Shown here piece after piece: positions 13,627 to 20,141 of a stretch of 20,141 nt of DNA. The notes beneath the pieces were generated by a model that was given only the letters and a program-made list of their open reading frames with translations, ran no database searches and was not told the origin of the DNA. Position 1 is the stretch's first letter. Every line of letters starts with the position of its first letter. This stretch comes from Spirochaetaceae bacterium (GTDB lineage: Bacteria; Spirochaetota; Spirochaetia; SZUA-6; Bin103). A program made the translations under genes and the position numbers. The stretch lies in the NCBI GenBank assembly GCA_028818385.1, contig JAPPNY010000138.1, positions 1 through 20,141 of the forward strand, in the 5' to 3' direction.

Positions 13627-15000
13627 CTAACAGCGATCGGGTCCGCCCGATCCCGGAATCCAGCGGGTGCCCGCGAGCGGCACTCCGGCCATCGCGGCCG
13701 CCTCCACGGTCAGCGCCACCAGGTCCTCGCGCTCCAGGTGGTGGACGTCCGATTTGCCGCAGGCGCGCGCCAGCGTGGCGAGCTCCATGGTCAGGGTCGC
13801 CAGGTAGTTCCTCACCCGCCGCGCGCCCCACTCCGGATCCAGACGCTGCTCCAGCTTCGGGTCCTGGGTGGTCACGCCCACCGGGCACAGGCCGGTCTGG
13901 CACTGGTGACAGTGGCCCGGCGCGGTTCCAAGGCGATGGTAGTCGGCGGTGGCGTCCATCCGTGCGCCGTCGCGGACGTAGGTCGGGCTGTTGCAGCCCA
14001 GCGCCATCAGTACCGCCTGGCCGATCGACACCGCGTCCGCACCCAGGGCCAGCGCCTTGGCGACGTCAGCCCCCGACCGGATGCCGCCGGAGACCACGAG
14101 CTGCACCTCGCGCGCCGGATCGACCTCCTCCAGCGCCTCCACCGCCTGCCTCACGGCCGGCAGGGTCGGGATGCCCGCGTGCTCGATGAACACCTGCTGG
14201 GTGGCTGCAGTGCCGCCCTGCATGCCGTCCAGGACGATCACGTCGGCTCCGGACTTCACGCACAGCTTGACGTCGTCAGGCACGCGAGTGGCGCCGATCT
14301 TGATGAAGACCGGGATGCGGTTGTCCGTGATCTCCCGGAGCTCCTCGATCTTGATCGCGAGGTCGTCCGGGCCCACCCAGTCGGGGTGACGGCAGGCAGA
14401 CCGCTGGTCGATGCCGGCGGGAAGCGTGCGCATCCTGGCGACCCGTTCGGAGACCTTGAGTCCCAGCAGCATGCCGCCGCCGCCCGGCTTGGCGCCCTGG
14501 CCGATGACGATCTCGACCGCGTCGGCGCGGCGCAGGTCGTCCGGGTTGAAGCCGTAGCGCGACGGCAGGCACTGATAGACCAGCGTCTTGGAGGAACGGC
14601 GCTCTTCCGGCGTCATGCCTCCGTCGCCGGTGGTGGTCGAGGTGCCGGCCGCGGTGGCGGCGCGGCCCAGCGCCTCCTTCACGTTGGCCGACAGCGAGCC
14701 GAAGCTCATCCCGGCGATGGTGATCGGCGTGGCCAGGGTCAGCGGACGCTCCGCGCGCCGCGTGCCCAGCACCGTCCGGGTGGAGCACCGCTCGCGGTAC
14801 CCCTCCAGCGGGTAGCGCGACATCGACGCGGTCAGGAACGTGAGATCGTCGAAGCTGGGCACGCGCCGCTTGGCGCCAAGTCCGCGGATATCGTACACGC
14901 CGGTCTCGGCGGCGCGCTGGATATAGTCGAGGGTGGCCTGATCGTAGTGGTGGCTCACCTCGCCGGGCCACTGCGGCTCCGGGCCGCGTGGTTCAGTCAT
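13627..15000 (-). CDS. mgsC: N-methylglutamate synthase FMN/Fe-S subunit (glutamate synthase-like)
   Basis: This is the catalytic subunit resembling the central and FMN domains of GltB (also annotated GlxD or FMN-binding glutamate synthase family). The product from ATG 15000 is 457 residues. It is a TIM-barrel with PITIAGMSFGSLSANVKEAL (93-112), GEGG-like TTTGDGGMTPEE (123-133), GQGAKPGGGGMLLG (167-180), KIGATRVPDDVKL, VLDGMQGGTAAT (256-267), VVSGGIRSGADVAKALALGA (302-321), and a Cys cluster C364-x2-C367-x4-C372 (CHQCQTGLCPVGV) for a [3Fe-4S] centre. In the N-methylglutamate pathway it works with the amidotransferase-like and GXGXG subunits. It overlaps mgsB by 8 bases; an ATG at 15006 is an alternative start. 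It converges on the GIY-YIG gene with a 7-base gap. Family is secure; the specific role is inferred from the operon. Confidence 0.88.
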   Translation of the reverse strand: MTEPRGPEPQWPGEVSHHYDQATLDYIQRAAETGVYDIRGLGAKRRVPSFDDLTFLTASMSRYPLEGYRERCSTRTVLGTRRAERPLTLATPITIAGMSFGSLSANVKEALGRAATAAGTSTTTGDGGMTPEERRSSKTLVYQCLPSRYGFNPDDLRRADAVEIVIGQGAKPGGGGMLLGLKVSERVARMRTLPAGIDQRSACRHPDWVGPDDLAIKIEELREITDNRIPVFIKIGATRVPDDVKLCVKSGADVIVLDGMQGGTAATQQVFIEHAGIPTLPAVRQAVEALEEVDPAREVQLVVSGGIRSGADVAKALALGADAVSIGQAVLMALGCNSPTYVRDGARMDATADYHRLGTAPGHCHQCQTGLCPVGVTTQDPKLEQRLDPEWGARRVRNYLATLTMELATLARACGKSDVHHLEREDLVALTVEAAAMAGVPLAGTRWIPGSGGPDRC

Positions 15001-15706
15001 CGCCATGAGCCGCGCCGGCAAGGCGCTCCGAGTCCGGGCTCCAGTGGTAGAGCTGTTTGGCCGAGGCGACCCGGGTGAACGACCCGGGATCCTCGTCGCG
15101 GCCGGCGCGGCCGAGCATCTCGGCGAGCGCCTGCCGGTCCTCTTCGCCCAACGGCTCCACCTGGGCGTCGGCACCCAGTCCGTGGATGCGGCCGCCCACG
15201 TAGATCACCGCCTCGTACAGCGAGTCGCCGAGCCCCGCGCCGGCGTCACCGCAGACGACGATCCGGCCCGCCTGCGCCATGAAGGCGCTCATGTGGCCGA
15301 CGCTGCCGCCGACGACGATGTCACCGCCCTTCAGGGAGATCCCACACCGGGACGACGCGTCGCCGTCGATCACCAGCAGCCCGCCGTGCGCGGACGCTCC
15401 CGCGCACTCGGAGGCGAACCCTTCGACGCGCACCGTTCCCGACATCATGTTCTCCGCCACGCTCCAGCCGACGTTGCCGTGGACGGTGACCGACGCGTGC
15501 TGGTTCATCCCTGCGGTGAAGTAGCCGGAGTGACCGCGGACATGCACGTCCAGCGGCGCGTTCAGGCCGCAGGCGATGTTGTGGCGGCCGAGCGGATGCA
15601 GGATCTCGACCGCGGCGGGATCGGTGAGCGCATGCAGCCGGCGGTTCGCCTCGGTGACCGAGCACTCCTCCAGGTCGAAGGTCAGGGAGGTCTCTATACG
15701 CTCCAC
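14993..15706 (-). CDS. mgsB: N-methylglutamate synthase GXGXG subunit
   Basis: The 237-residue product is a free-standing version of the C-terminal beta-helix domain of glutamate synthase (GXGXG motif; also called GlxC). Repeating glycine turns are visible: GRHNIACGLN, GNVGWSVAENMMSG, VRVEGFASECAGASAHGG, GGDIVVGGSVGHMSAFMAQA, and GAGLGDSLYEAVIYVGGRIH. The C-terminal FTRVASAKQLYHW is typical of this subunit type. It should be structural, coupling the amidotransferase and FMN subunits. The frame is open far upstream, antisense to nothing real, but the proper start is GTG at 15706: AGGAG at 15720-15716 lies 8 bases before it, and it overlaps the mgsA stop by 13 bases. The downstream mgsC overlaps by 8 bases. 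Confidence 0.86.
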   Translation of the reverse strand: MERIETSLTFDLEECSVTEANRRLHALTDPAAVEILHPLGRHNIACGLNAPLDVHVRGHSGYFTAGMNQHASVTVHGNVGWSVAENMMSGTVRVEGFASECAGASAHGGLLVIDGDASSRCGISLKGGDIVVGGSVGHMSAFMAQAGRIVVCGDAGAGLGDSLYEAVIYVGGRIHGLGADAQVEPLGEEDRQALAEMLGRAGRDEDPGSFTRVASAKQLYHWSPDSERLAGAAHGDD

Positions 15707-16572
15707 GAATAGATCTCCTCCGGCGCGGGCTCGAACAGGTTGGCGTGCTCGATCCCCGGCAGATGCGCGAGCGTCCGGAACTCCGAGCCGATGGCGACGT
15801 AGTCGTCGGTCTCCGCCGCCACCGCCGGTTTGCACGCGAACGCGTCGCGCACCAGGACCAGTCGGTCGGCGGTGCCGATCAGGAGCGTGAAGAACCCGTC
15901 GAGGTCGGCGAACGCCTCGTCGATCGCCGCCTCTATCGTCGCGCCCTCGCTCATCCGCCACTGCAGGTACCGGCACGCGGCTTCGGTGTCGTTGTCGGTC
16001 TCGAACTCGATGCCGAAGCGGCGCAGGCGGCGGCGGATCTGCCATGGGTTGGAGATGGAGCCGTTGTGCACCAGGCAGAAGTCGGCGCCGGCCGTGAACG
16101 GATGCGAGTGGGCGGGCGTGACCGCCGACTCGGTGGCCATGCGGGTGTGGCCGACGCAGTGTGAGCCGCGCACCTGGTCCAGGCGGTAGGTGGCGATCAG
16201 GTCGCGCGGGTGGCCGGCGTCCTTGTAGACCCGCATGCGGCGGCCGTAGCCGAAGGTGTCGATCCGCTCCGGCCGTGCGGCGATCTCGGACTCGACCGCG
16301 TCCGGCGCCGCGGCGGTGGACAGCGTGGCGCAGCGGCCGATCGCATCGACACGCGCTCCCTGGAAGCGGCCGGCAAGGGCGTCCCAATCGACCTCGGCTC
16401 CGCTGAACAGGCTGTACCGGTAGATCTCCGGGTCGCCGTCCTCGGAGAACACCGCCAGTCCGGCCGAATCCGGCCCGCGGTCGCCCATGCAGGAGAGCAT
16501 GGGCGCGACGAGCCGGCCGAGCCGCTGGCGGTCCGCAGGCCGCTTGGCCGCAAAACCGACGATACCGCACAT
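15694..16572 (-). CDS. mgsA: N-methylglutamate synthase amidotransferase-like subunit
   Basis: This is a stand-alone class II glutamine amidotransferase (Ntn-hydrolase), 292 residues, of the GlxB/MgsA type. It starts MCGIVGF with Cys2 as nucleophile, and has RGPDSAGLAVF, GHTRMATES (141-149), SHPFTAGADFCLVHNGSISN with the HNGS turn (169-172), and DNDTEAA. In the N-methylglutamate pathway this subunit is thought to act on gamma-glutamylmethylamide or glutamine-type substrates, passing methylamine to the FMN subunit. The start is ATG 16572, with GGGGAGG at 16587-16581 and 8-base spacing, and is fixed by Cys2. It lies 21 bases after gmaS. Family identity is certain; the exact substrate is inferred from its neighbours. 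Confidence 0.88.
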   Translation of the reverse strand: MCGIVGFAAKRPADRQRLGRLVAPMLSCMGDRGPDSAGLAVFSEDGDPEIYRYSLFSGAEVDWDALAGRFQGARVDAIGRCATLSTAAAPDAVESEIAARPERIDTFGYGRRMRVYKDAGHPRDLIATYRLDQVRGSHCVGHTRMATESAVTPAHSHPFTAGADFCLVHNGSISNPWQIRRRLRRFGIEFETDNDTEAACRYLQWRMSEGATIEAAIDEAFADLDGFFTLLIGTADRLVLVRDAFACKPAVAAETDDYVAIGSEFRTLAHLPGIEHANLFEPAPEEIYSWSV

Positions 16573-16593
16573 GTCTGAAGCCTCCCCGGTCCG

Positions 16594-17928
16594 CTAGTAG
16601 TACTCGAGGTAGCGGTCGATCTCCCAGTCGGAGACGTGACGCTGGTACTCGACCCACTCCATCTCCTTGATGGCGATGAACTCCCCGATCACATCGGCGC
16701 CCAGCCGATCGCGGAACAGCGGGTCGGCATCCAGACGGTCCAGCGCCTCCCGCAGCGACTGCGGCAGCGTGCCGATGCCCATCTCCCGGAGCTGCTCCAG
16801 CGTGTAGTCGTACAGGTTGAGGTTGTGGGGATCGCCGGGCTCGAGCTTGCGGTCCACGCCGTCGAGTCCGGCCGCCAGCACGGCGGCCGTGGCCAGGTAC
16901 GGGTTGCAGCTCGAATCGCTGAGGCGCAGCTCCAGGTGGCCGTGCGGGACCCGCACCATGGCCGTCCGGTTGTTGTCGCCGTAGGCGATGTGCGCGGGAG
17001 CCCAGGTGGCGCCGGACAGGGCGCGGCCGACCACCAGCCGCTTGTAGGAGTTGACCGACGGCGCCACCAGGGCGGCCAGCCCCGGTCCGTGGTGCAGCAG
17101 GCCGCCAAGGAAGTGGTAGGCCAGCTCCGAGAGCCCCAGCCCGTGCCGGTCGGATTCGTCCTCGAAGAGCGACGTCCCGTTCCCGTCCGCGATCGAAAGG
17201 TGGATATGCATGCCGCTGCCAGTGCGGGTGGACATCGGCTTGGGCATGAACGTGCAGATCATCCCCAGCTCGCGGGCGATCTCTCCGGCGGCCATGCGGA
17301 AGAACACGTAGCGATCGGCCGAGGTGAGCGCCTCCGTGTAGGTGAAGTTGATCTCGAACTGGCCGTTGGCGTCTTCGTGGTCGACCTGGTAGACATCGAA
17401 GCCCACCTCCTGCAGGGAGGCGACCAGCTTTTCGATGAAGTGCCGGCTGCGCGACAGCCCCTTGTAGTCGTAGCATGGCTTGTCGAGCAGGTCGGTGCCG
17501 TCCGCGGGATGGACGCCGCCGTCCTCATCCCGGCGCAGCAGCATGAACTCCGGCTCCAGTCCCGTGTTCAGCGTCCACCCGCGCTCGCCGAGCCCCCGGA
17601 GCTGCTCCTTGAGCACGTGGCGGGTGTCGTACGGCCAAGGCTGCCCGTTGACCCGCCCGTCGCAGACGATGCGCGCGTAGCCCGGCTGCCACGGCACCAG
17701 CGACAGGGTGGACAGGTCGCCCACCGCCATGAAGTCGGGGTCGTGCGGCTGCTGACCCATCCCCCATACGGCGAAGCCGGCGAAGCCGGCGCCGTCTTCC
17801 AGCACGTCGTCGAAGTGCGATACGGGCACCGCCTTGGTCTTGGCGACGCCGTGCATGTCCACGAACTGGGCGAGCACGAACTTCACGTCGTGCCGCCGGA
17901 GCAGTTGCTGCGCGTCCTCTCGTGTCAT
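16594..17928 (-). CDS. gmaS: Gamma-glutamylmethylamide synthetase-like, type III glutamine synthetase family
   Basis: This is a glutamine-synthetase fold enzyme of 444 residues, in the GlnT/GmaS subgroup. GmaS ligates methylamine to glutamate with ATP. Motifs: [10 protein letters not shown] (46-55), GLEPEF (123-128), [12 protein letters not shown] (184-195), [16 protein letters not shown] (230-245), NSYKRL (293-298), [17 protein letters not shown] (306-322), and [12 protein letters not shown] (333-344). GAGFAGFA and the [12 protein letters not shown] lead-in are typical of GmaS/GlnT rather than housekeeping GlnA. The start is ATG 17928, with a G-rich GGTGGGG close upstream. A 42-base gap containing an inverted repeat separates it from mgdD. 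Type III glutamate-ammonia ligase or another glutamylamide synthetase cannot be excluded from sequence alone, but the neighbouring genes favour methylamine. Confidence 0.85.
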   Translation of the reverse strand: MTREDAQQLLRRHDVKFVLAQFVDMHGVAKTKAVPVSHFDDVLEDGAGFAGFAVWGMGQQPHDPDFMAVGDLSTLSLVPWQPGYARIVCDGRVNGQPWPYDTRHVLKEQLRGLGERGWTLNTGLEPEFMLLRRDEDGGVHPADGTDLLDKPCYDYKGLSRSRHFIEKLVASLQEVGFDVYQVDHEDANGQFEINFTYTEALTSADRYVFFRMAAGEIARELGMICTFMPKPMSTRTGSGMHIHLSIADGNGTSLFEDESDRHGLGLSELAYHFLGGLLHHGPGLAALVAPSVNSYKRLVVGRALSGATWAPAHIAYGDNNRTAMVRVPHGHLELRLSDSSCNPYLATAAVLAAGLDGVDRKLEPGDPHNLNLYDYTLEQLREMGIGTLPQSLREALDRLDADPLFRDRLGADVIGEFIAIKEMEWVEYQRHVSDWEIDRYLEYY

Positions 17929-17952
17929 GTCCCCACCATGTCCTCTGTCGTC

Positions 17953-17967
17953 GTTGACCTGGTCAAC
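17953..17967. repeat. Inverted repeat in the only real gap of the mgd-gmaS-mgs operon
   Basis: GTTGAC and GTCAAC form a perfect 6-base inverted repeat around CTG. It sits 25 bases upstream of the gmaS start and just after the mgdD stop. It could be a regulator-binding dyad or a small RNA hairpin. Seen directly; function unknown. Confidence 0.55.
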
Positions 17968-17970
17968 CGT

Positions 17971-18696
17971 TCACCGGGCCGGCAGCACCGCCACCAGGGC
18001 CGCGTCGCCCACCGGGCCGCCGCCGCAGTCCCGCACGATCGCGAGCAACTCGTCCCACAGGTAGAGCCCGTAGCTGGCGGCGGCCCACAGATGGTAAACC
18101 GGACCGCCGGCCGCGTCTTCCTCCCCGTCGACCTCGGCCAGGCCTCCCTCAACCAGGATCGAGCAGGAGACCATCGCCACCCGCGTCATCACGAACGTGC
18201 CGGCGGCGCTGCGGAAGTCGTACGAGCATGCCTGCGCCAGCACTTCGAGCGCACGCTCGCCGCACAACAGGAACGCAGCGTCCTCGCGCCGCACCGGCCA
18301 GCAGGCAGTTCCGGACGGGGCTTCTGCCAGCCCTTCTTCGGCCGCGTCGGCGTGCGGCCCCTCCAGGAACAATTCGCCGCTTCCCACACGCACGCTCAAT
18401 CCGCCGCCGGCTGCCCGTGTCCAGCCGTAGATCTCGTCCGGCACGGAGATCCCCTGCGCGCGCGCCCACCCGAGGGCATCCGGTCCCTTCAGGCCGATGC
18501 GCGGAATCGTGCCGCGGTCCGCCAGGGCGAGCACGGGCGCGATCGCGGCCTCCGCCTCCGGATCCCCGAAGTGCACGGGGCGCAGGGCGCCCTCGCGCAC
18601 GGCGCCCTCGCGCGTGTCCCAGACCGCGCCGAGGCGCTCCAGACGCGCCTGCACGGCGCTAACGCGCGCGCTGCGGTGCACCGGCGGCGGCCTCAT
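17971..18696 (-). CDS. mgdD: N-methylglutamate dehydrogenase / sarcosine oxidase-type gamma subunit
   Basis: The 241-residue product fits the small gamma subunit of heterotetrameric sarcosine-oxidase-type enzymes. It has an N-terminal variable part, the IPRIGLKGPDALGWARAQGI block, which resembles the folate-binding-fold start of gamma subunits, LFLEGP, and a C-terminal segment YHLWAAASYGLYLWDELL. It should be accessory to the alpha subunit and assemble in the cytosolic complex. The start ATG 18696 overlaps the alpha-subunit stop in ATGA, giving tight translational coupling and supporting the assignment, since gamma directly follows alpha in the known sox and mgd operons. It carries a 15-bp tandem duplication at 18586-18615 (REGAV, REGAL). 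Sequence conservation in this subunit is low, so much of the confidence comes from position. Confidence 0.78.
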   Translation of the reverse strand: MRPPPVHRSARVSAVQARLERLGAVWDTREGAVREGALRPVHFGDPEAEAAIAPVLALADRGTIPRIGLKGPDALGWARAQGISVPDEIYGWTRAAGGGLSVRVGSGELFLEGPHADAAEEGLAEAPSGTACWPVRREDAAFLLCGERALEVLAQACSYDFRSAAGTFVMTRVAMVSCSILVEGGLAEVDGEEDAAGGPVYHLWAAASYGLYLWDELLAIVRDCGGGPVGDAALVAVLPAR

Positions 18697-20141
18697 GACC
18701 TCAACCTCACGCCTTCCGGGTCGAAGAACGGCGTTGCGGCAACCCGCGCCGCAATGATCTCACCGCCTTCGCCCTTGATCTGCAGCGCGGACCCGATTTC
18801 CGCCGCGGACTCGGGCACGTAGGCCAGGCCGATCGTGCGCCCCACCGCGCCGCTGCGGCCGACGCTGGTGACCCGGCCGACGATCTCGCGGCCGTCATCG
18901 ACGATCAGGTGGTTCTCCAGCGGCACGGGCGCATCGGGCGGCAGCTCGAACCCGGCCAGCCGGCGGCGCCGCGCCCTCGCGGCGATGATCTCGAGGCTCC
19001 GCTTGCCCACGAAAAACGGCTTGTCGAGCTTCACCGCCCAGCCCAGATGCGCCTCGAACGGGTCGGTGAGGCCGTCGGTGTCCTGGCTGACGATCAGGTG
19101 CCCCTTTTCCAGGCGCAGCAGCCGCTGCGCCTCCACCCCGAACGGGACGATCCCGTGCCGCTCTCCGGCGCGCAACAGCTCGTCCCAGACGCCCGCGGCG
19201 AAGCCGGCCGGAACGTGGACCTCGTACCCCAGCTCGCCGACGAAGCCCACCCGCGACAGGCGCGCCGACGCCCCCGCCACCGCCCCTTCGCGGATGCCCA
19301 GATAGGGAAATGACTCCGCCGACAGGTCGACGTCGGTGAGCCCGGCCAGCACCTGCCGCGCGTACGGGCCGGCGATGTTGAAGGCGCCGTAGGTGCTGGT
19401 CGCGTTCACCAGCGTGACGTCGAGCCGCCAGACCGCGGCCCACCGCTGCATCTCCCGATACACCTGATCGGCGCCCGACGAGGTGGTCGATACGTAGAAC
19501 CGCTCCGCACCGAGCCGGCCGATGACGCCGTCGTCCACCACCACGCCGGTTTCGTCGCACATGACAGCGTAGCGGGTCATGCCGACTCGCAGCTTCGCAA
19601 AGCGTCCGGTGTAGATGCGCTCCAGGAAACGCACGGCATCCGCGCCCGAGATCTCCAGCTTGCCCAGCGTGCCCACGTCGATCAGCCCGACCCGCGACCG
19701 AACGTCGCGCGCTTCCGCGTCGATGCAGCCCTCCCGGTCCAGGCCCGAGCGCGGATATCGGGCCGGCCGCAGCCAGGTGCCGGCATACATCATCTCCGCT
19801 CCCAGACGCTCGTGGCGGTCGTGCGCGGGCGTGCGCTGGACCGGCGTGAAGCCGCGGCCGGCCAGGTGCGCCATGGGCACGGGGCTGGCGAACGGCCGCG
19901 CTGTCGTGAGCCGGGAGTCGCCGAGCGAGCGGCCGGTCAGGCGCGCCAGCACGCGCAGCGCGTTGACGCTGGCGTGCTTGCCCTGGCTCGGTCCCATGCC
20001 CACCGTCGCGTACCGCTTGAGCAGCTCCGCATCGTCGTAGCCCTCCTGCACCGCGTGCGCGAGGTCGTCGACGGTCAGGTCCTCGTCGAGGTCCACGAAC
20101 GCCTTGGCGTGCGGCCCCGCGAACACCGGATACGGGTGACC
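18693..20141 (-). CDS. mgdC: N-methylglutamate dehydrogenase / sarcosine oxidase-type alpha subunit, 5' part outside the window
   Basis: The last 482 residues of a protein that is normally close to 1000 residues are visible; the frame stays open to the window edge (reading GHPYPVFAG there), so it is partial and any start codon inside is not the real one. FVDLDEDLTVDDLAHAVQEG and ELLKRYATVGMGPSQGK belong to the Fe-S/bfd-like region before the folate part. The C-terminal half is an aminomethyltransferase (GCV_T) fold: VGLIDVGTLGKLEISGADAV, FNIAGPYARQVL, GELGYEVHVPAG, EAQRLLRLEKGHLIVSQDTD, VKLDKPFFVGK and a C-terminal barrel. This half binds tetrahydrofolate and captures the oxidised methyl group as methylene-folate. 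The NAD-binding N-terminus lies outside. Sarcosine oxidase alpha (SoxA) is the alternative name; the linked gmaS and mgsABC favour N-methylglutamate. Confidence 0.85.
   Translation of the reverse strand, partial: GHPYPVFAGPHAKAFVDLDEDLTVDDLAHAVQEGYDDAELLKRYATVGMGPSQGKHASVNALRVLARLTGRSLGDSRLTTARPFASPVPMAHLAGRGFTPVQRTPAHDRHERLGAEMMYAGTWLRPARYPRSGLDREGCIDAEARDVRSRVGLIDVGTLGKLEISGADAVRFLERIYTGRFAKLRVGMTRYAVMCDETGVVVDDGVIGRLGAERFYVSTTSSGADQVYREMQRWAAVWRLDVTLVNATSTYGAFNIAGPYARQVLAGLTDVDLSAESFPYLGIREGAVAGASARLSRVGFVGELGYEVHVPAGFAAGVWDELLRAGERHGIVPFGVEAQRLLRLEKGHLIVSQDTDGLTDPFEAHLGWAVKLDKPFFVGKRSLEIIAARARRRRLAGFELPPDAPVPLENHLIVDDGREIVGRVTSVGRSGAVGRTIGLAYVPESAAEIGSALQIKGEGGEIIAARVAATPFFDPEGVRLRS

Noticed and set aside
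13582..15078. A 498-codon plus-strand frame
   Set aside because: It is antisense to mgsC, which has the full FMN and Fe-S motif set.
15707..17476. Open frame on the minus strand upstream of mgsB, in the same frame
   Set aside because: It lies out of frame over gmaS and mgsA on the same strand. The mgsB domain begins only at GTG 15706, with its own ribosome site.
17768..17795. A tandem repeat encoding AGFAGFA in gmaS
   Set aside because: GAGFAGFA is a conserved family motif of GmaS/GlnT proteins, so it is functional and not a recent duplication.
16636..18822. A 728-codon open frame on the plus strand
   Set aside because: It is antisense to gmaS, mgdD and the end of mgdC, all with clear family motifs. 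Long antisense frames are expected in GC-rich DNA, and its translation has no recognisable domain.

Overview
The window is GC-rich bacterial DNA (by eye about two thirds G+C, with strongly G/C-biased third codon positions), densely packed and with many genes overlapping by 4 to 14 bases. It carries no rRNA, tRNA, insertion sequence, phage gene or CRISPR array that I can see. The gene set (a lipobox protein, a PAP2 phosphatase, siroheme, purine and amino-sugar genes, and glutamate-linked C1 genes) suggests an aerobic or facultative Gram-negative-type heterotroph. I cannot name the phylum with confidence; a high-GC uncultured lineage, for instance a free-living or host-associated spirochaete or a proteobacterium, would fit.

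Layout. At 118-1660 (+) lie xseA and xseB, the two subunits of exonuclease VII. At 1657-3701 (-) are three envelope-type genes: an unidentified two-TM protein, a PAP2-type phosphatase and a DUF192 lipoprotein. At 3871-4998 (-) is a PfkB-family sugar kinase. At 5099-12011 (+) is a tight housekeeping run: a SirC-like dehydrogenase, serS, an IMP dehydrogenase, a YedK/HMCES-type DNA-protein crosslink peptidase, a short-chain dehydrogenase and glmS, closed by a good intrinsic terminator. The terminator's T-run doubles as the -35 box of a promoter for a small basic AT-hook-like protein (12148-12606). That is followed by a UvrC/Cho-like GIY-YIG nuclease (to 13619) whose reading frame has no ordinary start codon before the catalytic domain.

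From 20141 down to 13627 (-) runs one operon whose order is sarcosine-oxidase-type alpha subunit (cut by the window edge), gamma subunit, type III glutamine-synthetase-like enzyme, class II amidotransferase, GXGXG protein and FMN/Fe-S glutamate-synthase-like protein. This combination matches the N-methylglutamate pathway of methylamine use: GmaS makes gamma-glutamylmethylamide, MgsABC makes N-methylglutamate, and MgdABCD oxidises it to glutamate and a folate-bound C1 unit. The beta and delta subunits (mgdA, mgdB) are expected just beyond 20141. This operon is the most interesting metabolic system here.

A second pattern that gene calls do not explain is the repeated occurrence of short tandem duplications (9-21 bp units, 2-3 copies) at gene ends and junctions, often including the stop codon (2105-2148, 3847-3882, 5772-5798, 7054-7116, 12565-12591; also 5028-5053 and, inside a gene, 18586-18615).
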